Below, in pieces: positions 12,240 through 26,100 of a stretch of 64,000 bases of DNA. The DNA comes from Caprella mutica (Eukaryota; Arthropoda; Malacostraca; Amphipoda; Caprellidae). The stretch covers positions 186,001 to 250,000 of the forward strand of contig CANNZV010001192.1 of assembly GCA_947561585.1 (NCBI GenBank), given 5' to 3'. The notes beneath the pieces were generated by a model. It was not told the DNA's origin and ran no database searches. It was given only the letters and a program-made list of their open reading frames with translations. How positions within the stretch are numbered: the stretch's first letter is position 1; each line of letters starts with the position of its first letter. The position numbers and the translations under genes were made by a program.

Positions 12240-15009
12240 TTATTGTTTATGGGAAATGTTAATATCCCATTTTACTAAATTCTTGAAATAAAAAAATAAA
12301 AACCCTAAAGTTACGTATTTCATGTGTATTGATTTGATTTTAAAATTCGTTAGAGATTAGGTAATTGTAATTATTTTGTGTTACTTGATTCTCTAAATTT
12401 CAAGGAATGATGTGAATATTATGAAGGTTATTTATTTATTAAAATGTCACAGACAATATTATTTTCGTAACAAATTAAATCACAGGTAATTAACACTAAC
12501 TGAACACATGAAATCCGTATTAGAAAATGTTCCTCATACTTTTTAAAATTCAATATTTCGAAAACGTTAGAATTCGAATTTTAAAGAATAATTTCATTTC
12601 ATTTCCTCATTTATTGTTATTCTTTTTATTATAAAACTTCGAATTCCGCAAAACTGAAATTTTAAATAAAATAATTTCTCAATTAGTAAAATTACTAATA
12701 GCCTACAAATAGAAGAATTTTCTGAATTCGGAAGGGGTAATTGAATACAATAATTCCATGAAATGTGAGCGAAAGTTTTTCTCTAAATATATAAGGGCAT
12801 CCTCAAGACTTATTTTGAATGAATTTTCCTCCCTTCAGAAGGTGCTTAGAGCAACTTTACACTCAAATTGCTAAGTTAACGCAATAGAAACGCACACTGT
12901 TAATTACGAATTTCAAACGATTAATGAGTGAAACTTTGGTTAGTTTGCCATCTGGTATTTTCTTTGGTCTCTGAACAGTAAAAATTAGTTTGCAAGATTT
13001 CGTATTTGTATCCTATTGAAGTAACTATAAAAATTATATTTTGGACAGAGAGGAGTTATACTGTCTCATACAATTATCAATACTTTTTATTATCTATCTT
13101 TGCCTTTAGATTTTAGTAATGAAAACACAAATATCATTTTAATTGATATTCCGATGTACATATTCAGTGAATAAAAATACTTTCCATTTTCCATTATTTT
13201 AATTATCAATCTGATTTTTCATTATTTTTCATCACAGTATATAGATCTAATCTTTTAATGGACTTAATTAAATTATATATGTTACGTATTACAATTAATA
13301 ATTCAATACAAACTACTTTGTTTTTAAAGAATATTAACGATATTGGTAAACATATTTTCATTAATGAGAAAGAAGTTTGTAAAATGTAAATATGACACGC
13401 ATGAAAATAAACCCACGAGATCTTATCACATCAATAATAGAGCACAAATATAAAGAATTTTGTATTTATATATAATTTAATAATTAATTTAAAACGATCA
13501 TATCATAATTCTTCGTGAAGCTCAATTTATTGGTTAATTGATAACACACACTCTTAAATAAATTAGATGGATTTGGATTATTATTATTTTCGGGGATTAA
13601 AATATGTCCCAATCCAATACGAGGTCATCCAAAGAGAAATGAATGAAGATGCAGCGTAGAAGAGGGGAAAGTGAAAGAACGTTATATTGAATAATTCCAG
13701 GTTGGTCAGAATAGACACCAATGGATAAGAGACCTACTGTCACCTACACAGTCAGTCGGCTTACCAATGGATATAGCAAGGCAGAGGAAAGAGCACAGAA
13801 GAGGAAGAAGTTGAGAAATATACTAAAGAAAGCGGTAGAAAAATAACGCAAAACTTATCAAATACCTACAATAAAAAAAAGAGTACAATGATTTCAAACC
13901 CCCAGTCAAATTGCCAGAAAGATATTAAACATTTTTCAGTTACATGGAGTACGTATCAAAGGAGGCTGAAAGTTAGATTTGTGAGTGAAAAGATCGCATC
14001 TATTATGAAAATATACAGGCGTACCCCGCTCTTATTACAAATTTGCGACTCACGCTTACAACAAATGGGAAAAAAGTGAGAGTCATGTTCCGAAGATAGA
14101 TTTTTATAATTCTTATCCCTACAATATTCAGTTTTCTACGAACAAGGGTTCAAAAAAATTATTATATAACTGACTATAGTAATATTTTTATTTGAAGTAA
14201 CGTGGCGTATATATTAGGACAGTACATTTCACAATGTACTCACGTTTAGTATTTTATAATAGTTTTAAATTATTTTGTGCAACTACAGTAACAATTCTTA
14301 ATATTGCAAAACTATAGAATGTGCTTTTTATATAGAGTACGCTATTGAATAGGTATGAAATTTTATGAGTGTTTGATTTTTCAATTCAATTGTTACGTAT
14401 GTGGCCTTATCTAAAATGAAATATAGCATTCTGTTCAATTTTGAAAACAAATGAATACCCATATTTAAGTAATCAATTTTATCGTAAAATTCAGTTTATA
14501 GTATCCACTTTTGAAATCTTTATATACTGCGTACCATGTTTCACACTGTGATCTCTATATCGTTAATGTATGTATACGTATTAACGATTAATTTATTATT
14601 ATGTTCCTGTTAAATTTAGTGATTACTTCAAATATTAGAAGTTTCCACACGATTCCTAATCCATACTATGAAACATTGCTGGATTAGAGTCATGCACGCA
14701 GAAAAAGAAATGGTAGTGGTGGGTGGAGACAAAAATTTGGATTGGCTATTATGGATCCAAATTATTTTTGTTAATGGTAAATATCTAATTGAATATATAA
14801 ATGCCATATATAAGGGTTACAATCAGGATGAGATGCGAACATTATATGAATAACTATTCAGCTTCTTATGCTCTTCTTGCTAAACTGTTACTTTGCCCTA
14901 TAATGTTCATAATTATATTGTATTGAAAGTATCAACCAATTTTTTAGAGTTCAGCAATTCCATTATTAAATATAAAAAAATCTATACAGTTCATATCCCA
15001 CCGAAAATA
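12240..15009. other. Non-coding stretch, no gene seen
   Basis: AT-rich. A purine-rich segment near 13620-13840 could be worn coding sequence but gives no family I recognise. The frames at 13888-14079 and 14668-14853 show no domain, splice context or repeat relationship and are treated as chance. Confidence 0.35.
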
Positions 15010-15106
15010 CACTGTCACTACTCAGAGAGTCAAGACGTGTGGTGTCGTGGAAGCTCCAGAAAGTTATTGTTACTTGATAAACCACTAGTACAATACCATA
15101 TCTCGA

Positions 15107-15960
15107 TCGGATAGTATCGATAGTCTTGATACTTTCGAAGAGGATATTGAGAGTGAATCGGAGTGAACCACGGAATTGGATGGTTTGAGAACCGAGGCAG
15201 ACAAAATAGCCGCAGCTTTGAAACTATCAACCAGTTACAGTGAAAAGAGTCTGAAGACCCCAAGAAAAATAGTTCATCAAACCACAACCTAGCTCAAATA
15301 ACAGACCCAATTTAAGCTATCCTTTCTTCAATAGTGCAGTTTCAAAATACTCTCTTAAATAAATTATCTTCCAAAGATAATAGGAATTGGGAGCTAAGCA
15401 AACAGCTCGCTACACTACAAGAGACTTCTTATAGTAGACAAACTTCAAACAAGCCTCAATTTAGTGAAATAGTGTCAAAATTATCAACTAAAACCCAACC
15501 CAGAGAACCTAACATCGACAACATAACTGAAAAGCTTGATTGGATCGAGCAGGCTTCTCTCGAAAAAGTTGTGAAACTGGACGGGGAGAAGATCTTAGAG
15601 TTGGCAGGCAGGATCTAGAGAAAGGAGGTAACTGACGCAAGGGAAACCGTAGTGGAACTGCTAAGGACTGTGGAAGGAGGATTGACTGAAAAGAGTGTAG
15701 TTAGTGTGAAGGCGGTTGGAAAGGAGAGGAAACTTTTGAAGGTTACTGTGAGAGACAGGCAATGTAAGTATAGCCTGTTCAAAAACTTCAAAACTGAAAA
15801 CCAGCAAATTTTTATATTAGTAAATATTTAACTAGAACTAGGGCACTTTTATTTTTTAATCTCAAACAGCTAAAAAAACTTAATACAAAAATAAAATCTG
15901 TATATACTTTTAACGGCAATATTTGTACCTAAGTTGAAGGAAGTGACAAGTTCCATTTCA
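15107..15960 (+). pseudogene. LINE ORF1 relic (RNA-binding, chaperone-type protein)
   Basis: Pieces in shifting frames read like insect LINE ORF1 proteins. First comes an acidic Ser-rich start (SDSIDSLDTFEEDIES). Then follows a coiled-coil-prone segment at 15334-15618, and then a block at about 15619-15830 with VSVKAVGKERKLLKVTV followed by a KNFKTENQQIF-type stretch, which matches the RNA-binding fold of ORF1p. A further block near 15850-15960 resembles the C-terminal part. Stops at 15616-15618 and later positions break it. Family call rests on motif resemblance only. Confidence 0.55.
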
Positions 15961-16139
15961 TAAATGCCACTGCTAATTTTTATAATTTTAATTTAACTGT
16001 TCTTAACTCCGAAAGCAAAATTAATTCCTCAATATAGAAAAAAGGGCATCAGAACTAAATTTTATTTGATAACAATGAAAACTACCCTATAATACATTGC
16101 AATAGTCTAAATTTAGACAGTAACAATGAACTGCATTTA

Positions 16140-18893
16140 CCACCCCACTCTCTTAGTTTACTATGCGTTAACACAAGGAGCTGTAATAGAAATTTCCCAA
16201 AACTAGAGGCCTTTTTATCATTAAACAATAGAATCCATTTCGACATTATAGTTTTGATTTTTGATCAAAATCATTGTTTTAACTTGCCTGATTTTAATAA
16301 ATTCAATTTATATAGAAATAAACATGGGGGTGGTATACGTATTTACATATGTAAGAAAACCATTTTAACGCACAAATTTTACCTGACTTCACTTTTATTA
16401 ATCAGTAACAAAAACCTGAAATTTAATCTAACTGGATTTTATAGACCACCCTCATCACCAATTATTAATTTTGATGATTTTCTAGTTGACTTTTTGCTGC
16501 CGTCTGTTGCATCTTTTAATACTGTGGAGATTTTAATATTAATATTTTAAATCCCTCAAACTTATTTACGATTAACAATTTTATTAACACAATGGCAGGA
16601 TATAACTTTTACCCATTAATAAACAAACCAACAAGCTACTCTAACGATGAAAATATTTTTAATGGAACTGTAATTGATCTTATTTGGATGAATTTTATCC
16701 CTCATATCAATTTACAGTCTGCCGTTGTCGAATGCAACATCTCTGACCATAGGCCTATTTTATTCCATTTTAAAACTGCAATCGAACAAACTAAGCAGAA
16801 TTTTACTTATAGGAATTTTAAATCCGAATCTAATAGGAATAATTTTATAGATCAAATCATACAATGCAATTTTATTCATGACAGTAACGATCCTATTATT
16901 TTAGCTAATGACTTTTGTGACAAATTATATTATATTTTTAATTGCTGTTACCTTATAAAAACTGGTAACCGTAATTTTAAAAAATCTGCTTGGATGACCC
17001 CTGACTCAAAGTTTTTAATACATAAAAAATGTAAGCTAGCGAAATTAGCAAGGCTAGGATTGATTTTAAAACGTTTTTCTACTTATTTTAGAAATAACCT
17101 GACTGACATTTTAAGAAAATCCAAAAATCTTTTTTATCAAACTGAACTACTTAAATCTAAAAGTCCTAAAGAAACCTGGAGTTTTACCAATAATATTTTG
17201 AATGGCAATAGAAAACAAACAGATTTTAAGGTGAAACATTTAGATATAATTTTATCAGGAAAAGAACTCTGTGACCATTTTAATAATCATTTTAGCTCAA
17301 TAGCCCAAACTCTGTCAAGCAGAATACCTAGTCACAATATCCCTTTTAATTTATCAACTCCTCTTAATTTTAACTCAACAGAAACAACTGAAATTAGTAT
17401 TGCCGAGCTCAGAGATGTCATTTTATCTTTTAATAATAAAACTAGCCTTAAAAATGAAATACCACCTTCTCTTTTAATTGAAATATTAGATTTTTTGTCA
17501 ACCTTTAGGTAGAATTTTTAATTGTAGTATTTTAGCAAGTATATATCCAGACATTTTTAAAATTGCTAGAGTTGTGTCCATTTTTAAATCTGGTTTTGAA
17601 AAAAATATTAATAATTTTAGACCTATATCCACTATACCCATTTTATCAAAAATCTTTGAAAGAAAATTAAATAGACTTGATATTTTTACTAATAGTAATA
17701 AAATTTTAAACAATTGTCAATTTAGTTTTAGAAAGAATGTCACTACAACTCATACAATTTTAAATCTTTTACATTATGTTTTAAAATCTTTTAATGAAAA
17801 AAAATACTGCATATCATTATTTTTAGACCTGAAAAAGGCATTTGACATGGTAGACGTAAATATTTTAATGAAAAAACTCCGCCACTATGGCATTAGGGAA
17901 AATTTTAATGAAATTTTATCTAGTTATCTTAGCAACAGACGGCAATATATTCAAATAAACGATATTACCTCGGACTGTACTACACTCAATATTGGTTTAT
18001 ACCAAGGAGCCATTTTAAGTCCAATTTTATTCAATTTGTATTTTAATGATGCATTTATTTGAGGACGATGCAGTTTTTTATTGTAGGGATAAATGTTTAG
18101 ATAGTCTTGTTTTAAAATTAAATGCTTTTATTAGGGAATTATCTCAATGGCTGGCTTTTAATAGACTCACCCCTAACATTTTGAAAACTAAAATAGTGAT
18201 TTTTAACCCCCGTAAACAATAAACTCTCCCTGAAATATATTTTAACAATGAAATTTTAGAACATGTTCATCATTATAAATATCTAGTCATTTTTATTGAC
18301 GATAGACTAACTTTTGAAGAACACTTGTCATTTTTATGTAATAAACTTAGTCAGGTTAAAGGTATTTTATATGCAGCAGCCCCTTATTTTAATAGAAAAT
18401 CCTTAGTTTTAATGTACAATTTCCTAGGCTACTCCTTTTTTATCCAATCTATTATAGTATATGGAAAATCTTTAACTCTTTGCTGCAGCAATTGAGAACT
18501 ATTTTAAACAGTATTTTGAGAATTATTTTGAATGTAAAAAGAGATTCTAATGATTGGTTTTACTTGTCAAATAACGATTTATATATGAATTTAAATTTAC
18601 TGAAATTTGACGATGCTTATGATTATTTTTTATTGAAATTTTTTCGCAATGCCCTATTTTTTAATACTGACATTTTTAATACCTATTTTAGAGAATATAT
18701 TCCTACCCACTCATACCAAACCAAATTTACCCATTTTAATGTACCTAATTATAGAACTGAAGCAGAAAGAAATTTTATTGTTTATAGGGCTATTCATCTT
18801 TTTAACAATATACCCGATAATTTGAAATGCCCCATGGCAGATTTTAAATTTAAAACCGTTTTTGAAGAATACTGTATGAATAAATTATATTGA
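16140..18893 (+). pseudogene. LINE ORF2 relic: endonuclease plus reverse transcriptase
   Basis: The endonuclease begins near 16150 (SLLCVNTRS), continues through KHGGGIRIY near 16322 and GFYRPPSSP near 16435, then FYPLINKPTS, GTVIDLIW and the catalytic SDHRPI block near 16743. The reverse transcriptase follows at about 17560-18330: NNFRPISTIPILSKIFE, CQFSFRKN, FLDLKKAFDMVD, YQGAILSPILFNLY. The usual YADD active site is FEDD in another frame at 18058-18069. The tail (18480-18893) contains the FNVPNYRTEAERNFIVYRA block typical of CR1/Jockey-like C-termini. At least four frame breaks are present. Upstream ORF1 supports a complete but dead LINE. Confidence 0.8.
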
Positions 18894-19045
18894 TTAATTT
18901 TAAGCTAACCCATTGCATCATTCTTTTTATTTCTAGTTAGTTTAGTATTTTAAAAATATTATGTTTTAATTAAGATTGATGTATAGATTTTAATGTTCCA
19001 CAAGTTTGTAACTTTTCTGGATTTGAATTTAAAAAAAAATAGTAA

Positions 19046-19769
19046 TAATGGTAGGAACAGCTCTGCAAAAGAGATCTCCAATATATATTGATGAATTGAA
19101 GATAGAATATAAATTGAAAAACTTAAGCTCTATTCTGAATTACTAATATATTTTTTTGAATTTCCTTTCTTGTAAAAAATATTATTTATCATAATTCTTC
19201 ATTATCAATCTCACCTGCATGATCATATAGTTTGTAATAGTCACGGTGAAAACAGCTTAATTGAAAACTAAAATAAAAAATTACCGAAGTTACTCCTGAA
19301 ATATTTTTTATACCAGGTAATGTAAGTCAGAGACATGACCCACACCTATTTGACTTGTTGTAAGTCTGAGATGTAATAGGAGCGGGGGACGCCTGTATTG
19401 TAATATAAATTAAGCCAAGTGATATATATATATATACACATAATAAATTATTAGGTGGAAAAAAATTAAATTTCATTATTTTGAAATAAAATTAAATAAA
19501 AATAGAACTATACAGATCATTGGAATTAAAAATGGAACATTAAATGATTCTAATGAAATTATAGATATAACTCAAGTGTTGAATACTTTTTAAATTTTAT
19601 TCTTATCAATATTTCTGGAAAATTGTAATGAAATCCATAGGAATATATACCATATTTTTTTTAATCGTGCATTACATTCTGTTCACTAATTCCAACTGTT
19701 TCTGAAGAATACTGCTCCAATTCACAAACAGTAAGAAAGTTATAGTGGATCAAATATCTTGATAAAATG
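19046..19769. other. Non-coding, TA microsatellite
   Basis: A short (TA)n run lies near 19420-19436. No gene recognised. Confidence 0.4.
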
Positions 19770-19985
19770 TCAAAATATTTTGCGCTTCTTTTTTGTATAT
19801 TTTGTATTCTGATCGTAAATTTGTAGCACAAATTGATCTCTCAAAGCTTCTTCAGATTTATCATGACCAAAGGTAGTAACTAAAGCTATCAGTGAAGAGA
19901 AAAATGGACCACAGCTCTCATCAAACAATTGTTTGTTTAAATCTGATGATCTTTTCAATCTATATTTATCTCCAGGTTCAGCCAA
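19770..19985 (-). pseudogene. Possible retroelement gag fragment
   Basis: A 71-residue minus-strand frame includes a TFGHDKSEEALRDQFVLQIY stretch, which resembles the capsid-like part of Ty3/gypsy Gag proteins (an RD..V.G-type helix). No flanking pol sequence or LTR was found. Assignment is tentative; it could be an unrelated frame. Confidence 0.35.
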
Positions 19986-20280
19986 GAGTTATATATCTCC
20001 ATTATATCCGTTCTTATTCTATGTAAGAAAGTTGCTACTTCCATCTTCTCCTCTTACTCATTTATCCTAACTACAAGTTCACAATTTGCAAAGATTGTTA
20101 AAATATTTTCCCCTCTTTAGCTGTATTGCCTATGTCCAACTTTAAGTGGAGCGGGAGAAATAAATTTAAAACTATTTCAGTCATTCCATTTACCTTCAAT
20201 TTAACCTTCCACCATATAATGTGTCAATTTAAAAAAAAGACATTATTTTTCCATTAAAAATAAGAAGAATAAAATCTTTA

Positions 20281-20480
20281 GAACACCCGGAAGGGGTGAA
20301 CTCGACTGCCCTAAAACCTCTCCTTCGCGGTTGAGAGGATGCTGAAGGCATTCCCTCTATGGATCGCAAGAGCTGGACCAGGCATACTCCCTTGGATGAT
20401 TCATTGTCTCAACAAGGTGTCTACATATGGACTTCATGATTGAGGAGATCGTACTTACCGTACACTCCTGTGATTTCTAT
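20281..20480. other. GC-enriched unidentified segment
   Basis: About 200 bp that is clearly richer in G and C than its surroundings, with blocks such as CCTCTCCTTCGCGGTTGAGA. It is not tRNA, 5S or a spliceosomal RNA that I can identify. Minus-strand reading gives short coding-like runs broken by stops, so it may be a fragment of a transposon. Left unassigned. Confidence 0.35.
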
Positions 20481-21159
20481 AGCAATTGGCTCATATTTTA
20501 TTTAGATATTAAAAAAAACATTAATTAAAGAAATTGTTACCTTTCTTACAAAGTTCTTTATCCCGGACACCAACAGTCACATATAAAATAAATATAAATA
20601 AAATGATCATTAATTAATTTTCAGATATGAAAATACAATTCTTTATAATTCATTCAATATATTAGTTCAATTTTTAGATCTATATTGAGAGAGTCGATAA
20701 GTTTTATTGTCTGTTTGGAAATTGAAAATCAAGATCTTTTATCATCGTTAATCTTTCCTATCGCCACTGAATAAATTTTAGACATTATATATAGGGAATC
20801 ATTAAATCGACTGGTCTTTGAATATAATGGCATTTAAATGATATCATTTACCATATTGAAACAATGAAGTGAAAGGGAGATATTATTGTCCCAATATAAA
20901 GTAAACAGATCATTTTACCTTGTGAAGTAGTTCTAAAAACTATTTACTTTTCAGTTTAATATTTCTCAGTTTTTTGTAAGTCACTGTGAACAATAATTCG
21001 AGTAGAATAATAATTTTTCTCCTTAAATATTAAAGTTAATGAATGAAATATTGAAATAAATTATACATTGACTGATTAATTAAATAACAGGTAAAATCGA
21101 AAAGCGAGAATTAACTGACTCAAGTTAAGAAATTAAAGAATTATATTTAAGGATATTAG
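20481..21159. other. Non-coding, no gene seen
   Basis: AT-rich without recognisable structure. Confidence 0.35.
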
Positions 21160-21790
21160 TTGAAAAAAAGATTTGAGATTGATAAAGTTCTATTAAATGA
21201 TTTACAGTATATATTAGATTCTTGTTGCTTAAAAGTCCTCTCCAAGCAGATATTTTTACTGCCTTATTCAACGAGGCTAATGTTTATTATCATTTCGCTG
21301 CAAACCGCATCGAATTTGGTAGCATATTTTTTATTTTATATGCTTTTAAAAAAATTTATAATCAAAACTCTACGAAACCTATTTTACTTCCGACTTACTA
21401 ATTTAAGAAATTTTCAGCTTGAAGAAAAAGAATGTACACCATTTGTTTTGATTGTCAACTAGGTATTAGGTTTAATAAATATATTTAATCTGAGCCTTTA
21501 TATACTTTAGGAAACAATTAATATCAAAAATAATTCCGAAAACGCATGGGTTGTTTATAAAATATAAATTTGTAATCAAAACAAAGGATGTACAATTAAT
21601 CTTCTTCTTGAGCATCAGATTAGTTATTCGCTCAATTGTTGCTCACAGAGTATTGAAAAACTTTAAAAACATATTATAAAATATATACTGAACCGAATTG
21701 TATGCGGTTTGCAGAATAATGATCCTTGACCTTAGTTCTATAATATTATGTTATACACTCAATTTTTTCACGGAGCCTGGAGAGGACCTT
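21160..21790 (+). repeat. Dispersed repeat C, copy 1, with decayed coding segment
   Basis: Shares long blocks, in reverse orientation, with 38955-39500. Examples are the CTGCAAACCGCAT region, the GAAGAAAAAGAATG / ACACCATTTGTTTTGATTGT run, the TTGCTCACAGAGTAT block and the TTAGTTCTATAATATTAT end. The left part is open (21160-21462) and ends in a peptide (IIKTLRNLFYFRLTNLRNF then LEEKE) resembling that encoded by the other copy (IIKTLHTYFTSLTNFRSEEKE without a gap). It therefore looks like the 3' end of a transposon gene of unknown class plus its 3' tail. Confidence 0.6.
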
Positions 21791-22790
21791 TAAAGTAGAT
21801 GAATTAAATGCCGAATTAGGATTATAATTATTGTTGTTGTTATAACACTATCCACGTAGTAACATATAAAATTAGGAGTGCAGTGAAAGGCAGGATAGGG
21901 GTGGTTGTTTACTGGAGCATATGCTAGTACATAATTACTGAAAAATACTAATGATTCAAATGACTGCACCTATACATGAAATGGAAGTAATGAACATAGA
22001 AAACTATAATACAACGAAATTACATGGGATACTTTAATAAACATATATAAATATAATTAATGAATAAGGATAAAAATATTATACAAAAGAGAAAAAAACA
22101 GAATATAACAGCTGTGTTTAATACGTTTTTATCTAAGCGTGCTGAAACGTGGTATAAGTACCAATAATCTGAAAGAAGTGAAGATTAATAGTTATATAAC
22201 TTATGTAACAGTGAGGAAAGACAATTGGGAAAGAAAGAGTTGTTTCTATATATTTACGTAGGAAAATAATGCCAACCCTATTAATAATTTTGGTCTTCAT
22301 ATCAATATATTGGTTGATAGGTAGAAGAGAAGAAAGACAATTTTGGTTGCAAATATAGACTGCCTCATGGCCACTTACATTCATATTTGGATAGTATGAT
22401 TGGTAGTATGATTAGTTCAATTGTCATATATCAGTCTGGTGAAAATTTCATGTGTGTTGCTTTAACTTTAATTCGATCTTAAGTTGTATGCAGTCAAATT
22501 CTTCTATTCCACTGAGAGAAATAATTTTTGGTCATCAAACAACACACTGTAGTTTAACTCATTGTGGGTTGATTATACGCTAAAGTAGTTAATTCTTGTT
22601 ATGTGCTAGGTGTAGATGAACTACAGCATGTGGTTCAATTCTCTAGTCAGTATAAACGCACAAAATGTAGGTAAAATTTTATACTTCTGTGGTTAGAAAT
22701 ACGCATCATCTATGTCAGTTCACCTTACCTACAATACAAATCAAAATTAAACTTGCATGTGGGTAAATTATCTTCCTTTGTCAGTATATA
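21791..22790. other. Non-coding flank of the copia element
   Basis: No supported feature; the minus-strand frame at 22133-22384 has no recognisable domain. Confidence 0.35.
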
Positions 22791-22795
22791 TAACC

Positions 22796-23133
22796 TGTTA
22801 GAATTAGGTTAAATAACAGTGGGTTAACAACGTTAAGACATAGAGTTTATTTAGAGAGTAAATATGTTATACAATTAGAAGTCTATTGAGACATGAGGTA
22901 ATCACATCTCTCTCTGAGTAATGCAAAAGACAGACTACCTTAGGGTTCTACAATCAGTGTTATTTAACACTCGACGGAAGTGTAATAGACTTTAGACCTT
23001 ACGTCCGTTTCTCATTAAAAGTAATACATGGTTATTTAAACAATAGGTAATTTAATATAGCTGAGCTAGTCTAACAGGAAATTAATATTAAACATATAAC
23101 GAGTGTGTAATACATTTAACTAAAATTTCAACA
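22796..23133 (-). repeat. 3' LTR of the copia element (338 bp)
   Basis: Starts TGTTAGAATTAG and ends AAATTTCAACA on the plus strand. It differs from the other LTR only at 22854 (G versus A at 27828) and 22892 (C versus G at 27866). Confidence 0.95.
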
Positions 23134-23144
23134 CTCCTCCTCAC
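23134..23144 (-). promoter_or_regulatory. Polypurine tract of the copia element
   Basis: On the minus strand this reads GTGAGGAGGAG, directly abutting the 3' LTR. It is the standard place for plus-strand DNA priming in LTR elements and lies six bases past the gag-pol stop codon. Confidence 0.8.
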
Positions 23145-23150
23145 ACGACA

Positions 23151-26100
23151 TTATATATTTTTCATGCCTATTAATTCAACTAATTTGGTAAATCTATCAA
23201 TAGGCAACGGTTTAGTGAATATGTCAGCAAGCATAGTTTCACTGGGGCAATACACAAGTTTAATTGTGTTTGAAGCATTAAGATCTCTAATGTAATGAAA
23301 TTTAATATCAATGTGTTTCGATCTAGGATGATTTTTAGCATTTTTAGCAATACAGATAGCTGACTGATTATCCTCAAACAAAACTATAGGATTCTTATTT
23401 GGTACTTTAAGATCTAATAGTAATTTATTTAGAAAGACAGCTTCTTGGGAGGCTCCCGAGAGGGAAACATATTCAGCTTCAGCTGTTGATAAAGCAACAC
23501 ATGACTGTTTCACAGAGCGCCAAGAAATAATGGAATTATTTAACATAAAGCATTGGCCAGAAGTACTTTTCCTATCAACTCTGTTTCCTGCCCAGTCGGC
23601 ATCAGAATAACCTCTCAACTCAGAATCCTCATTACCATATGTAATGCCAAGATCAGGTGTGCCCTTTAGGTATCTAAATATTCTTTTAATTGCAGACCAG
23701 TGCTTAGTATTTGGATTGGAACAAAATTTAGAGACATTTCCAACTGCATAAGTTATGTCCGGTCTAGTTTTAGTAGATAGATACAGTAAGGCACCTACAG
23801 CTGACTGATATTTAGTTTTGTCTACTAGTTCACAATCATCAATATTTGGTTCCAAATGGGAATTAACATCAGCAGGGGTTGACACAGGTTTGCAATTATT
23901 GAATTCAAATCTATCTAATAACTCGTTGACAAATGAAGATTGATTTAGGGCTATTTTATTTTCGGCTTGTACGACTTTTATGCCTAAGAAATAGGATAAT
24001 TTTCCTAAGTCTTTCATCTCAAATTTAGCACTTAAATCAATCTTGATTTTAGTCAGATCATCATAGTTCTTACATGCTACAATAATATCATCTACATACA
24101 CAGAAATGAAGCATGGAGAGTTATTGATTAATTTAACATATATACATGAGTCACAAGAGGACTGAATAAATCCTAAGGATTTAAGATATGCATCCAACGC
24201 ATCATTTCAACATTTGGGTGATTGTTTTAATCCATACATAGATTTATTAAGTTTACATACTAAATCTTCTTTTCCTGAAATAGCATAGCCAGGAGGCTGT
24301 CTAATATAAACATTTTCTTTAAGATCCCCATTCAAAAAAGCAGAATTGACATCCAAGTGATGTACAAATAATTTTTGGTTAGCTGCTAAAGATAACATGG
24401 TTCGCACCGATTCAAATCTCACTACAGGAGCAAAAATTTCATCATAGTCGATTCCAGGTCTCTGTAAAAAACCCTGAGCGACTAATCTAGCTTTATATGA
24501 AACCACTCTACCATCAGATCCCTTTTTTCTTTTAAACACCCATTTAGATTTAATTATGTTTAAATCTGAGGTAGGTTTTACGAGTTCAAAAACTTTATGT
24601 TTCTCAAAAGCATTTAATTCCCTCTCCATGGCATGTTTCCATTTAAAGGATTCAGAACCGCTATTAAGAGCCTCAGATACCGACCTAGGTTCGATATTGT
24701 TATTCCCATTGACTAATAAAACCTCCTCCTCCTCCTCAAACTGATCATACTCCCAACTACCCTATCTAATAGGAGCTCTACGAACTCTAGACGATCGTCT
24801 ATTTTCCAGTTCAGGAAGATCCTCATCTGGTCTGATAGCTGGTACAGGTTGCACCTCAGGGAGGATTATTGGAGGATTATCGTCAGGAGTTTGATTCTCA
24901 GGCTCAGCAGGTTCTGAATCTTCTGAAGGGAACACCAGTGGAGAGGTAGGAGTCTCACTCAGTTGAGGGCTCTCAATCTTAGATGAAATTGATTCATCAA
25001 AGGTTACATTCCTGGAAAAGAAGATTCTTTTAGATTCAACATCATACATCTTATACCCTTTAGTAACTGTGCCATAGCCAATAAACAGACATTTGGTAGC
25101 TTTATTTTCTAATTTTGATCTTTCATCTCGAGAAATATGTGCGTACCCTGTGCATCCAAAAACTTTTACATGGCTAACGTTGGGTTTTCTAAGATTTAAA
25201 GCTTCATATGGAGTTTTATTTACTAAAAATGAATTAATGCATCTATTATTTAGATAATTTGCAGTATATAGTGCTTCACCCCAGAATTCCTTATCAATTC
25301 CTGAATCCGATAACATACATCTAACTTTTTCCATAATAGTTCTATTAAATCTTTCAGCTAACCCATTTTGTTCAGGAGTTTTAGGAATAGATTTCTGGTG
25401 AATTATACCTTCATTTCGTAAATATGATTCAAACTTATTTGAGGTATATTCTCCTCCATTATCTGACTGCAAGGTTTTAATTTTCCTTTCATAAATATTT
25501 TCAACCATAGCTTTCCATTCCAAAAACTTCTGAAACACATCACTCTTATGTGCAATAACAAATATCCAGGAGTATCGAGTAGCATGATCAATAAAGGTCA
25601 GAAAATATGAATTATTACCCCTGGAAGTGGGAGTGATTTTCCCACAGACATCTGTGTGGATTAAATCAAGAGGTTTACAATTTTTCTTAATGCTTGTAGA
25701 AAAAGGTATTTTCTGCATTTTCCCATTACAGCAGTGTTCACACACGCCTTCTATAGCTTTTAATTTACTATCCAGACCATTTACTGATTTAGTTCGGATC
25801 ATTTTAGTCAAGTTGTCGTTACCTATATGACCGAGCCTTCTGTGCCATAGAATGTTTACTTTATTTTGATCAACAGTTACTGCAGCTTTATGAACTAAAG
25901 TATTAAGATAATAGAGTTGACCAACACAGTTAGCCTCAGCAATTAACTCTTTATTTTCGTTCAAAATTTTACATTTATCATCTTCAAAAATAATAGATTT
26001 ATTATTACTTGTCATTTTTGACACTGATAGTAGATTAAAAGCTAGATTTGGCACATATAGTACATCATTTATTTTACATGTTCTACTTCCACCACCTGGT

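Larger units (their letters stand above)
15010..19045 (+). mobile_element. Degraded non-LTR retrotransposon (LINE, Jockey/CR1-like group)
   Basis: Reading left to right in plus orientation there is an ORF1-like relic (about 15107-15960), an apurinic-type endonuclease, a reverse transcriptase and a C-terminal tail, ending near an A-rich stretch at about 19031-19039. Multiple frameshifts and stops separate the pieces, so the copy is dead. The 5' boundary is uncertain and I see no target duplication. The order of domains and the motifs place it among endonuclease-bearing LINEs; the exact clade needs a tree. Confidence 0.8.

Noticed and set aside
13620..13850. Purine-rich segment resembling worn coding sequence
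   Set aside because: No frame stays open and no motif could be identified.
20281..20480. U1 snRNA-like words (GTACTTACC, CTCGACTGCC)
   Set aside because: They occur in the wrong order relative to U1 and no snRNA stem structure is evident.
25403..25830. Short frames inside the copia integrase region on both strands
   Set aside because: They are shadows of the gag-pol frame.
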